Positions 1 to 6,952 of a stretch of 14,205 bases of DNA are shown piece after piece. The stretch comes from CAYHWW01 sp964360145 (GTDB taxonomy: Bacteria > Bdellovibrionota > UBA1018 > CAYHWW01), in the NCBI GenBank assembly GCA_964360145.1, contig CAYHWW010000085.1:1-14205 (forward strand), in the 5' to 3' direction. A program made the position numbers and the translations under genes. Positions within the stretch are counted from its first letter, which is position 1. Every line of letters starts with the position of its first letter. The notes under the pieces were generated by a model, which worked only from the letters and a program-made list of their open reading frames with translations, searched no databases and was not told the DNA's origin.

Positions 1-590
1 TTGCTCGCCACGGAGTGAAATACATTATCGGCCTGCAGTGGTTCTACACACTGCCCCTTGTGGCCGCGGCAGCCGCGGGCTGGGCCTTGGCGAAACGCCG
101 ACCATTGCCCATTCTGATGCCCTACCTCGCCATGGCCTGCATCGCTGGCGCACTCCTTTGGCAGATGGCGATGAAACAACACAGCATGATCCATGGGTTC
201 ACCATTCGTCACGCCGACGTCTTCGTCGTCCTCGGCCTTGGCTTCTTCACGGAATGGGCTCTCAAAGCCAAAAAACCCGCGCTACGGGCAATGCCCCCCA
301 TCCTTGCCCTTGCACTGCTGACCCACACAACACTGTCCCTAGCGGGGGTAGAAGGTGTTGCATTCAAGCACTGGGCCGTGCGGGTGCTCGTGAAGGACGA
401 GCACCGGGCTGCCTGGGCTTGTTTGCAGGAATACCGCTTGAGGTACAGCTCGGAACTTGAAGGCGGTAAGCAGGTCATCCGTCAGTATTTGCCGGGAGAA
501 GCTGGAGTGAAGAACTGCCAGCGCGCTCCCACGGCTGTCCCTTCCACCGCCGCCAACAACCTCGCCGCCCTGGTCCTTTTTCTTCGTTGA
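1..590 (+). CDS. C-terminal part of a polytopic membrane protein, possibly a GT-C type glycosyltransferase (5' end outside window)
   Basis: The reading frame is open to the left edge (codons before the GTG at 15 read A-R-H-G), so the gene begins upstream and the GTG at 15 is probably not its start. Counting from that GTG, four hydrophobic segments are visible at about residues 9-26, 33-53, 67-83 and 92-110, followed by a soluble tail of about 80 residues. The stretch QHSMIHGFTIRHADVF between helices 2 and 3 recalls the periplasmic-loop/helix boundaries of GT39-like membrane glycosyltransferases, but the catalytic N-terminal part is missing, so this is only a suggestion. It ends 14 bases before the preferred start of the next gene, consistent with an operon and with a role in glycan or lipid-linked sugar handling in the inner membrane. 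It could equally be a polymerase, flippase or an unrelated membrane protein. Confidence 0.6.
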   Translation, partial: ARHGVKYIIGLQWFYTLPLVAAAAAGWALAKRRPLPILMPYLAMACIAGALLWQMAMKQHSMIHGFTIRHADVFVVLGLGFFTEWALKAKKPALRAMPPILALALLTHTTLSLAGVEGVAFKHWAVRVLVKDEHRAAWACLQEYRLRYSSELEGGKQVIRQYLPGEAGVKNCQRAPTAVPSTAANNLAALVLFLR

Positions 591-604
591 AAGAAGAACG
601 CTTC

Positions 605-1099
605 ATGAGAAAATCCCTGGATTTCACGACAACTTTTGAATTCAAGGACACAGCCTATCAGGTACGTACCGCGGCCACCGGCGACATGGAAACCCTGCGG
701 CGCTGGAAGAACGCCAACACGGCCTACTTCCATCACAAAGAGCAAATTACCCACGAGCAGCAGCAGGCCTGGTTCGCCTCTCTCCAGAAAAAATCCGATG
801 AACAAATGTTCGTCTGTGAAGGTCCCCTGGGGTTGGTGGCCTGCGTGGGGTTCCGCGGCACGGCGCGCCTCGAACTCTTCAACTTGATCTGTGGCGACGA
901 CTCTCTCTACGGCACGGGATTCAACTCGGCATTCTTCAGTGCAGTGCGTGAAAAGCTCGCTGCCCGGGGCGCCACGACCATCTTCCTTGAAGTCCTCAAA
1001 ACCAATACCCGGGCTGTGGCCTGGTACCTCAAACAAGGCTTTCAGCGCGTAGGAGAAAAAGGCGATGCGGAGCTCCTGGAACTGGCTCTAAAGGCTTAA
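605..1099 (+). CDS. GNAT-family N-acetyltransferase, probably acting on an amino sugar
   Basis: A 164-residue protein with the GNAT layout. Seen: a PseH/WecD-like N-terminal region with RRWKNANTAYF (32-42) and ITHEQQQAWFASL (48-60), a short acetyl-CoA loop LYGTGFNSA (101-109; the usual Arg/Gln of the R/Q-x-x-G-x-G motif is Ser here), and the late motif LKTNTRAVAWYLKQGF (131-146) with the conserved Asn and Tyr. Members of this branch transfer an acyl group from acyl-CoA to the free amine of a nucleotide-linked amino sugar in the cytoplasm. The ATG at 605 is preferred over the in-frame TTG at 587, because the TTG overlaps the previous stop and would add six residues not needed by the fold; AAAGAAGAA lies just upstream as a weak ribosome site. 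It sits directly before a DegT aminotransferase, the same order as wecD-wecE in E. coli, which supports N-acylation of the aminotransferase product. The substrate cannot be read from the sequence. Confidence 0.85.
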   Translation: MRKSLDFTTTFEFKDTAYQVRTAATGDMETLRRWKNANTAYFHHKEQITHEQQQAWFASLQKKSDEQMFVCEGPLGLVACVGFRGTARLELFNLICGDDSLYGTGFNSAFFSAVREKLAARGATTIFLEVLKTNTRAVAWYLKQGFQRVGEKGDAELLELALKA

Positions 1100-1142
1100 G
1101 AACTCAGGTGCATTCCCCTGGGGGCTGGGCTACGCTCGCGCC

Positions 1143-2264
1143 ATGATTTCCCTGTTTGGGTCCAACGTCGGAAAAGAGGAACTCGCTGCCATCGAAGAGT
1201 GTTTCGAGCGCCAGTGGCTGGGCATTGGCCCCCGCACCGCGGAGTTCGAGAAGGCCGTTGCCGACAAGATCGGCTCGGGCTTTGTCTTCCTGAACAGCGG
1301 CTCCAACAGCCTCCACCTCGCCCTGCGCCTCCTCAACCTGCCTGAAGGCAGCGAAGTGATCCTGCCCTCATTCACCTGGATCGCCTGCGCCAATGCCGTC
1401 TTGCTGAATAAGCTCAAGCCCGTCTTCTGCGACGTGGACCCCAGCACCTGCAACGTCACGGCGGAACTCATCTCACGGAAAATCACAAAGAAAACAGGCG
1501 CCATCATGGTGGTCCATTACGGGGGCAAACCCTGTGACATGGATCCCATCAATGCCCTGGGCATCCCCGTCCTCGAGGACGCCGCCCACGCCATCGACTC
1601 CTATTACAAGGGCAAGCACTGCGGCGCTATCGGTGCCCTCGGCATCTTCAGCTTCGACGCCGTGAAGAACCTCACCACCGGCGAGGGGGGCGGCGTGATC
1701 TGCAAAGACCCCGCGCTCCAGCAAAAAGCCAAGAACCTGCGCTACTGCGGCATCTCCAAGTCGGGCTTTGAGGCTTCCGCCACCAAAAATCGCTGGTGGG
1801 AATACGATGTCAATGACTCCTTCCCCAAGATGCTCAACACCGACATGGCGGCAAGCATGGGGTTGCAACAGCTGAAGAAGCTGCCCAGTTTCCAAGCCCG
1901 CCGCAAAGAGCTCTGGGACACCTATACCAAGCACTTCAATGAGCCCTGGGCCCAGGACTGGCTAGAGCACGCACCGGGCCCCGAGGCCCACGAGCAACAC
2001 TCCTACTTCTCCTATTTCATTCATGTGAAGACCGGCTCTCGGGATGCACTCGCTAAATTCCTCTACGATCGGGGCGTCTACACTAGTCTGCGTTACCATC
2101 CGCTACACATGAACAAAATCTACGGCAGCACGGATCAGCGCCTGGAACACAGCGAATGGCTCAATGAACACGCGCTCAACCTTCCTTTGCACCACAGGCT
2201 GAAAGACAGCGAAGTAGAGCAGATTTTTGACGGCATCAAGGCGTTCCGTCAAAAGCACGTATGA
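1143..2264 (+). CDS. DegT/DnrJ/EryC1/StrS-family PLP-dependent sugar aminotransferase
   Basis: 373 residues, the normal length for the family. Seen: N-terminal MISLFGSNVGKEEL and WLGIGPRTAEFEKAV, typical of family starts; NSGSNSLHLAL (51-61), the phosphate-binding region; EDAAHA (145-150) with Asp146 facing the PLP pyridine nitrogen; and SFDAVKNLTTGEGGG (170-184), where Lys175 is the expected Schiff-base lysine. The C-terminal RYHPLHM motif is also conserved. These enzymes move an amino group from glutamate to a keto group (usually C3 or C4) of a nucleotide-linked keto sugar. The start gives full family alignment although no clear Shine-Dalgarno is visible. The stop overlaps the next start (ATGA at 2261-2264), indicating translational coupling to the flavoprotein. 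The GNAT gene immediately upstream suggests the product amine is acylated. No dehydratase making the 4-keto substrate lies nearby, unless the epimerase-like gene at 8163 does this. Confidence 0.95.
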   Translation: MISLFGSNVGKEELAAIEECFERQWLGIGPRTAEFEKAVADKIGSGFVFLNSGSNSLHLALRLLNLPEGSEVILPSFTWIACANAVLLNKLKPVFCDVDPSTCNVTAELISRKITKKTGAIMVVHYGGKPCDMDPINALGIPVLEDAAHAIDSYYKGKHCGAIGALGIFSFDAVKNLTTGEGGGVICKDPALQQKAKNLRYCGISKSGFEASATKNRWWEYDVNDSFPKMLNTDMAASMGLQQLKKLPSFQARRKELWDTYTKHFNEPWAQDWLEHAPGPEAHEQHSYFSYFIHVKTGSRDALAKFLYDRGVYTSLRYHPLHMNKIYGSTDQRLEHSEWLNEHALNLPLHHRLKDSEVEQIFDGIKAFRQKHV

Positions 2265-3652
2265 AGAAGGTGGTCATCGCCGGCGCGGGGTGCGCTGGCC
2301 TTGCCGCTGCCATCGCCCTGCAAAAGCGCGGGTATCAAGTCACTGTATTGGAGTGCTCTAACAGGGTCGGCGGTCTTGCCGGTGGCATCGAGCTCGGCGC
2401 GAACACCTACGAGTACGGCCCACACATTTTTCACACCACCGATCCAGAGGTCATGGCTGATGTTCAGCGCATCGCAGGCCGCGTGCTCATCAAGTTCCAC
2501 AAGACCATCAAGATCAAATTCCTGGGCAAGTATTTCGACTTCCCCCTGTCCATCCCTGACGTACTCACCAAGCTCCCTCTCTTAACGGTGATTCACGCAC
2601 TGCTGAGCTTTGCCTGGCACTTCACCGCGGGCTTCATGAAAGGGAGCTCTGACTTATCTAACAGCGAGAAAGTGCTCAAACGCTACTACGGCAACGTACT
2701 CTACAGACTCTTTTTCGAGGACTACATCTCGAAGGTGTGGGGCATCCCACCCACGGGCATGGCGGCTTCTTTCGCCAAAGAACGCATCCCTCGGTTTGAC
2801 GTCCTCGACTTCATGGACAAATTCAAGAAAAAGATCTTTGGACGTAAAGTCGAGTCAGTGGCCACGGAGGGCTATGTGGAGAAAGTCGAGGGCGACAACT
2901 ACACCACGAAGAAAGGGTTTGCGCTCATCGCCGAATCTTTCGCGCAGGAGCTCGTCTCCCATGGCGGGCAGTTGAAGCTCGGCTGCGGCGTAAAGTGGGT
3001 GCGCACCGATGCGGAACGAGTGCTCTCAGTGGTCACTGATGACGGCACTGACTACCCCTGTGATGAATTCATATCCACGGTACCCATCAGCGTGCTGCCT
3101 TCCATGCTGCAACCCCGTGCCCCCGAGGCGCTGCTCGGTTCAGCGGCCCAGCTGAAATACCGTGCCATCACTTTCGTGGGGCTGCTCGTCCGCCGTCGCA
3201 AAGTCTTGCCGGCGTCCTTCATGTATTTTAGAGACAAGAGCTTCAATCGCATTACAGACCTGGGGCAGTTTGAGGTTGAAGTCAAACCGGAGGGGAGCAC
3301 CATCCTCATTGCCGAGATTACCTGCCAACCAGGGGAACCACTCTGGACAAATGAAGCTGCCGCCAAGGAGGGCGTGATCCGGGAACTTGTCGAAGAGAAC
3401 CTGCTCAGCGAAGCGGATGTCCTCGAATCCCACGTGTTCAAAACCATGTACGGTTACCCTATTTATTCCGTTGGGTATGAGAAGGCCCTCAAAGCGACCT
3501 TAGACGGCCTGAAAACAATCACGAACCTGCACACCGTTGGCCGTCAGGGACGGTTCGCTTACGTCAACACTCACATTGCCATGAAGATGGGATATGAAGT
3601 GGCGCGGAAGATCGAAGGCGCCACTCGGAAACCGGCGGCACGTTCGGGTTAA
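2261..3652 (+). CDS. FAD-dependent UDP-galactopyranose mutase-like / HemY-like oxidoreductase
   Basis: 463 residues. Seen: an N-terminal dinucleotide-binding fold with GAGCAG (8-13), the acidic strand end VLE (29-31) and RVGGLAGG (35-42); then GPHIFHT (53-59), a hallmark of UDP-galactopyranose mutases (Glf); YISKVWG near residue 160; and a C-terminal FAD segment VGRQGRFAYVNTHIAM. Glf enzymes use reduced FAD to interconvert pyranose and furanose forms of a nucleotide sugar. This protein is longer than classic bacterial Glf (about 370-390 residues), and its central part is closer in feel to the protoporphyrinogen-oxidase/amine-oxidase branch (COG1232) that is frequent in polysaccharide clusters. 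It may therefore be a mutase for an unusual sugar or a flavin-dependent sugar or lipid oxidoreductase. It starts inside the stop of the aminotransferase gene. Cytoplasmic; no signal peptide seen. Confidence 0.85.
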   Translation: MKKVVIAGAGCAGLAAAIALQKRGYQVTVLECSNRVGGLAGGIELGANTYEYGPHIFHTTDPEVMADVQRIAGRVLIKFHKTIKIKFLGKYFDFPLSIPDVLTKLPLLTVIHALLSFAWHFTAGFMKGSSDLSNSEKVLKRYYGNVLYRLFFEDYISKVWGIPPTGMAASFAKERIPRFDVLDFMDKFKKKIFGRKVESVATEGYVEKVEGDNYTTKKGFALIAESFAQELVSHGGQLKLGCGVKWVRTDAERVLSVVTDDGTDYPCDEFISTVPISVLPSMLQPRAPEALLGSAAQLKYRAITFVGLLVRRRKVLPASFMYFRDKSFNRITDLGQFEVEVKPEGSTILIAEITCQPGEPLWTNEAAAKEGVIRELVEENLLSEADVLESHVFKTMYGYPIYSVGYEKALKATLDGLKTITNLHTVGRQGRFAYVNTHIAMKMGYEVARKIEGATRKPAARSG

Positions 3653-3700
3653 TAATAGCTTTTGATAAAAAGCAATGGCAGTGTCTTTCTCAGGTAATTT

Positions 3701-3707
3701 AAGGAAG
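3701..3707 (+). promoter_or_regulatory. Ribosome binding site for the gene at 3718
   Basis: AAGGAAG lies 10 bases before the ATG at 3718, in the 65-base gap after the flavoprotein gene. It is among the clearer Shine-Dalgarno sequences in the window and supports this start. Confidence 0.6.
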
Positions 3708-3717
3708 TAAATCCTCA

Positions 3718-5292
3718 ATGAGTAAATTCAAAGTCCTACTCGTTTATCCCAACTACATGATGGTCAATTTATTGCCCACGAATATTGGGGTGCTCACGGC
3801 TTGCCTGCTGCGAGAGGGTTACGAAGTCGATCTTTTTGATACGACATTCTACAAAACGGCGGACAAGAGTCTTGACGAGATCCGCATTGAGAATTTACAG
3901 CTCCGGAAGTTTAATCTGGAAGACGCGGGTGTTTGCTACAAGACCGTTCCTGTAGAGGAAGACCTGATAAAAAAGATCGAACAATTCAAGCCCGATCTCA
4001 TCGGGGTCACCACGGTGGAAGACACCTGGCCCCAGGCACTATTTCTTTTAAGGTCGATTCCTGCCCATCTGCGACGTCCCGTGATTGTAGGTGGGGTGTT
4101 CCCCACCTTCGCTCCTGAAGCCGTGCTCGGCCAGAGCTGTGTGGATTATGTCTGCGTGGGAGAGGGTGAAGAGGCACTTGTCGAAGTGTGTCGCGAGCTT
4201 GAAAAGGGCAACGAACCCACTTCCGTCAAAAACATTTGGTCCAAGAGGCAGGACGGCAGCATCGTCAAGAATCCCATGCGCCACCCCATCCCCATGGACG
4301 AGGTGCCCTTCGGGGATTTCTCTCTTTTTGAAAAAGAGCGGTTCTACCGCCCCATGCAGGGGAAGATTTTTCGCATGCTTCCCATCGAGACGGACAGAGG
4401 CTGCCCCTACACCTGCCGTTTTTGTGAAGCGCCAGCACTCAATAACCTGTACCGACAAGAGACCAACACCCGATACTTCCGCCGCCGTAGCTGGAAGAAA
4501 GTCCACGAGGAAATCTCAAGCTACGTCAAGCTCTACGGCATGGAGTACACGTACTTCAATGCTGAGACTTTTTTGGCTATGTCCGAACGGGAGTTCGCCG
4601 AATTTTTAGAGGTCTATTCCGACTTCAAGTTCCCCTTCTGGTGCCAAACCCGCATCGAAACATTAAGCGTTAAGCGCTTACAGGCGATGGAGCGCGTGAA
4701 CTGCAACCGCATTTCCATTGGTCTCGAGCACGGCAATGAGGAATTCCGACGGAAGGTCATTGGCAAAGGCTTCACCAATCAAATGATGATTGATGCGTTC
4801 AAGATGTTCGCACAAACCTCAATTCCGGTTACCATCAACAACATATTGGGATTTCCAGGCGAAGTGCGGGATCTCGCTTTCGACACCATTGAACTCAATC
4901 GTTATCTCAATACGGACAGCGTAAATGCTTTTTATTTTATGCCATATCGCGGAACTCCTTTTTATAAGGAGTCGCTGGATAAGGGCTACATCACGGATCT
5001 GTCCCAGACACAATCGATGATGATAAACTCCTGCCTGAATATGCCTGACTTCAGCACAGACGAGATTCAGGGGCTGGTGCGAACGTTCAGCTTGTACGTG
5101 AAATTCCCGAAATTCGAGTGGCCCCATATCCAGCGGGCGGAGAAATTCGATGCGGAGGGCAATCGAATTTTCAAAGAGTTGGCTGAAAAATATTACGAAT
5201 GCTTCTTTGATGACGACTTGAAAGTCTATCGCAAAGCCTGCTTTAACTCCTCGATTTATAAATATGAACTCCCCTCATATCTTGCTTCATAA
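3718..5292 (+). CDS. Radical SAM protein with N-terminal cobalamin (B12)-binding-type domain
   Basis: 524 residues. The N-terminal ~1-160 has the Rossmann-like B12-binding-domain pattern of class B radical SAM proteins (VLLVYPNYMMVN, then LREGYEVDLFD, KPDLIGVTTV, GGVFPTFAPE at 125-134, and VGEGEEALVEV). No Asp-x-His-x-x-Gly cobalamin motif is seen, as is common in this class. The radical SAM barrel follows: RGCPYTCRFCEAP with the Cx3Cx2C cluster ligands Cys229, Cys233 and Cys236 (encoded at 4402-4425), then ISIGLEHGNEEF and NNILGFPGE. A helical C-terminal region covers about 435-524. Known relatives methylate unreactive carbon or phosphorus centres or carry out ring rearrangements; the substrate here cannot be inferred. 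It is a close paralogue of the partial gene at 12917-14205. The rhodanese gene follows after 15 bases. The middle of the gene (about 4020-4780) is more GC-rich than its two ends. Confidence 0.9.
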   Translation: MSKFKVLLVYPNYMMVNLLPTNIGVLTACLLREGYEVDLFDTTFYKTADKSLDEIRIENLQLRKFNLEDAGVCYKTVPVEEDLIKKIEQFKPDLIGVTTVEDTWPQALFLLRSIPAHLRRPVIVGGVFPTFAPEAVLGQSCVDYVCVGEGEEALVEVCRELEKGNEPTSVKNIWSKRQDGSIVKNPMRHPIPMDEVPFGDFSLFEKERFYRPMQGKIFRMLPIETDRGCPYTCRFCEAPALNNLYRQETNTRYFRRRSWKKVHEEISSYVKLYGMEYTYFNAETFLAMSEREFAEFLEVYSDFKFPFWCQTRIETLSVKRLQAMERVNCNRISIGLEHGNEEFRRKVIGKGFTNQMMIDAFKMFAQTSIPVTINNILGFPGEVRDLAFDTIELNRYLNTDSVNAFYFMPYRGTPFYKESLDKGYITDLSQTQSMMINSCLNMPDFSTDEIQGLVRTFSLYVKFPKFEWPHIQRAEKFDAEGNRIFKELAEKYYECFFDDDLKVYRKACFNSSIYKYELPSYLAS

Positions 5293-5307
5293 GAGCAGGT
5301 CGCCTTT

Positions 5308-6165
5308 ATGGAATTAATTTCAAACGCAAACTTGCAAAGAATCATCAGCATTGACGAACTTTACGGCGTCTATCGAGAGAGCAACTCCGAGGAGCTGATC
5401 ATCGATTTGCGACCGCTCGAAGAGTTCAAGCTGGGGCAGATTGAGGGATCCATCAGTCTGCCCGCCATCAAAGTCAGCAAGTCGTCTCTGGATTTGAGCG
5501 CTAAGAAGCGCCTCTATCTCTTGTGCAAAGACGGCAAGCTTGCGCCGCAGGCAGCTGTTGAGGTTGCAAGCTACTACCCCCATGCCACGGTTTATTACGT
5601 GGTCACCGGAGGGTTTGATGAGTGGGTCCAAAAAAGGTACCCCATCATTTCGGGGTTTGCGGAAGTCGCGCAGAAAAAAAATGGCGAAACGGAAGCCCTG
5701 GGCCAGAATGACGCAGATGACAGGAATATCGTGAAAACCACGCGCCTCTTGCCACCGGGGCGACGGGAGGAAGTAGCGCTTGCCCTACCTGCGACGATAC
5801 GAGTCTTTTTTTTCACCTATCGCGGGCGGGCCTCTTATCTCATCTGTGATCTCAAGGCCAAGAAAGCGGTTTCAATCAACCCGTTGATTGAGATCCATCA
5901 TCATATCGTGGATCAAATGGTCCGCATGGGCTGTGACTGCATCCGTGCAATCTACTTTAAGAGCCTTAAATTCGAAGACAGCCCTCCCCCTGATGTGCAT
6001 GCACGGGATTTTGCGAAAATCACCTTCAGTGAGGCCGTTAGTGCCGATGAACTCTGCGCCACAAAACCTTTCCCCTGGGAAGAAAAGATAGAGTTTGCAT
6101 CCGATAGCCGTGGGAATGAAGCCGTTGTTTACCGCGGGGTCATCTTTTCAAGCAGAGGGGAATGA
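5308..6165 (+). CDS. Rhodanese-domain protein with degenerate persulfide-dioxygenase/metallo-beta-lactamase-like C-terminal domain
   Basis: 285 residues in two parts. Residues ~10-115 are a rhodanese (sulfurtransferase) domain: IIDLRPLEEF (31-40), a substrate loop LLCKDGKLA with the predicted persulfide-carrying Cys73, and TGGFDEWVQKRYPI (100-113). A charged linker follows (~120-155). Residues ~165-285 contain RASYLICDLKAKKAVSINP and a helix-rich continuation that resemble the first strands of persulfide dioxygenases of the metallo-beta-lactamase fold (pattern SYLI-D...AV-IDP...G). However, the HxHxDH metal motif expected about 35 residues later is absent (IRAIYFKSLKFED there), and so is the later GH ligand. 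In known fusions of these two domains the dioxygenase precedes the rhodanese; here the order is reversed. I infer a sulfur carrier or regulator rather than an oxygenase. Start supported by GAGCAGG at about 5293-5299. Two 8-base homopolymers (5674-5681 and 5806-5813) lie in the linker and second domain. The second-domain assignment is my weakest claim here. Confidence 0.8.
   Translation: MELISNANLQRIISIDELYGVYRESNSEELIIDLRPLEEFKLGQIEGSISLPAIKVSKSSLDLSAKKRLYLLCKDGKLAPQAAVEVASYYPHATVYYVVTGGFDEWVQKRYPIISGFAEVAQKKNGETEALGQNDADDRNIVKTTRLLPPGRREEVALALPATIRVFFFTYRGRASYLICDLKAKKAVSINPLIEIHHHIVDQMVRMGCDCIRAIYFKSLKFEDSPPPDVHARDFAKITFSEAVSADELCATKPFPWEEKIEFASDSRGNEAVVYRGVIFSSRGE
5674..5681 (+). repeat. 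A8 homopolymer inside the rhodanese gene
   Basis: Eight consecutive A residues encode part of the lysine-rich linker of the protein at 5308. Tracts of this length can slip during replication or transcription and switch the frame; whether this one does is unknown. Confidence 0.5.
5806..5813 (+). repeat. T8 homopolymer inside the rhodanese gene
   Basis: Eight consecutive T residues encode the VFFF segment at the start of the second domain of the protein at 5308. The frame is intact in this sequence. Slippage by one base would remove the second domain. Confidence 0.5.
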
Positions 6166-6215
6166 TGTGTCTGGTAGCAAGGCATTGCCGTGAAATTCCT
6201 TAAGGTCGTGCGCAG

Positions 6216-6950
6216 ATGATCGTCGCGCTTTCATTGGGCCGCAAGGGTAGCGTCGGGTTTCCGGGTAAAAACACGCACCTGGTGTTTGGCAGGCCGCTAG
6301 CCTCTTATTCGTTGTCAGCAGCTCAGAAATCGAAGCTCGTCGACCGAACCTTTCTTTCTACTGACGATCCACAGCTCATGACCATGGCCCGCGACATGGG
6401 CGTGGAAGTCATCGAACGTCCGGCTCACCTCTGCACGAAAGAGGCCCTGGGTGAAGATGCTTACAAACACGGTTACGAAATCATTTGTGAGCGCCTGGGC
6501 AAGAAGCCTGAGTTCATCGTGCTCCTCTTCTGCAACGCGCCTACGGTGACCACGGCCCAGATCGAAGAAGGCATCACAGCACTTCGCAGGCACCCCGAGT
6601 ACGATTCCGCCATCACGGTTTCCCGTTACAATATGTGGGGTCCCAGCCGCGCCCGCCGCATCGGCAACGATGGCCTTATGCATCCCTTCACGCCTTTTGA
6701 GACTATGAGCTCCGGCGGTCAGATCAATTGCGATCGCGATAGCCAAGGCGATGTGTGGTTCGCCGACGTTGCGCTCAGCGTGATTCGCCCAGAGAACCTC
6801 GATCACCTCGAAAAAGGGCTCTTGCCCCAGAAGTGGATGGGCCAGAAGATCTTTCCCATCAAGAACGAGGCCGGCCTCGATGTGGATTATGAGTGGCAGC
6901 TTCCCCAGATCGAGTGGTGGCTCAAACGCTACCGGCCCGAGGATCTATAG
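6216..6950 (+). CDS. Acylneuraminate cytidylyltransferase-family protein (CMP-sugar synthetase)
   Basis: 244 residues, close to the usual size of NeuA/PseF-type enzymes. Seen: the CTP-binding start GRKGSVGFPGKN (8-19; the classic motif is ARGGSKGIPGKN), GRPLASYSL (25-33), DRTFLSTDDPQL (43-54), the acidic-turn equivalent NCDRD, and a C-terminal DVDYEWQ (222-228) matching the metal-binding Asp region. The family couples CTP to a nonulosonic acid (sialic, pseudaminic, legionaminic) or a related sugar acid to give the CMP-sugar donor in the cytoplasm. The altered first motif and the LLFCNAPT strand suggest a less common branch, so the sugar is not known. No synthase (NeuB type) is in the window. 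Only 2 bases separate it from the SPASM radical SAM gene, so the two are probably co-translated and may share a substrate. AAGG at 6202-6205 is a modest ribosome site. Confidence 0.88.
   Translation: MIVALSLGRKGSVGFPGKNTHLVFGRPLASYSLSAAQKSKLVDRTFLSTDDPQLMTMARDMGVEVIERPAHLCTKEALGEDAYKHGYEIICERLGKKPEFIVLLFCNAPTVTTAQIEEGITALRRHPEYDSAITVSRYNMWGPSRARRIGNDGLMHPFTPFETMSSGGQINCDRDSQGDVWFADVALSVIRPENLDHLEKGLLPQKWMGQKIFPIKNEAGLDVDYEWQLPQIEWWLKRYRPEDL
6939..6943 (+). promoter_or_regulatory. Ribosome binding site deciding the start of the gene at 6953
   Basis: GAGGA inside the end of the cytidylyltransferase gene stands 9 bases before the ATG at 6953. This favours that start over the in-frame ATG at 6893, which would lie deep within the upstream gene and add 20 residues of unlikely composition. 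Confidence 0.6.
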
Positions 6951-6952
6951 CT

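Noticed and set aside
482..1036. Minus-strand open frame opposite the GNAT gene
   Set aside because: No motif, and the plus strand encodes a convincing acetyltransferase over the same bases.
1473..1934. Minus-strand open frame opposite the DegT aminotransferase gene
   Set aside because: It lies fully inside an enzyme with its active-site lysine and other key residues on the plus strand; low-complexity Gly/Ala/Val-rich translation typical of shadows.
3658..3673. Inverted repeat GCTTTT-GATA-AAAAGC after the flavoprotein gene, considered as a terminator
   Set aside because: The stem is AT-only apart from the outer pair and no T-run follows, so it is too weak to call a rho-independent terminator.
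605..6950. A complete pseudaminic acid pathway (PseH-, PseC- and PseF-like genes)
   Set aside because: The three family types are present, but the synthase, nucleotidase and dehydratase of the pathway are not seen here, and the aminotransferase and cytidylyltransferase motifs differ from the classic ones, so gene symbols were not assigned.
6893..6952. Upstream ATG for the SPASM radical SAM gene
   Set aside because: It would overlap the cytidylyltransferase gene by 58 bases; the ATG at 6953 has a GAGGA site at the right distance.
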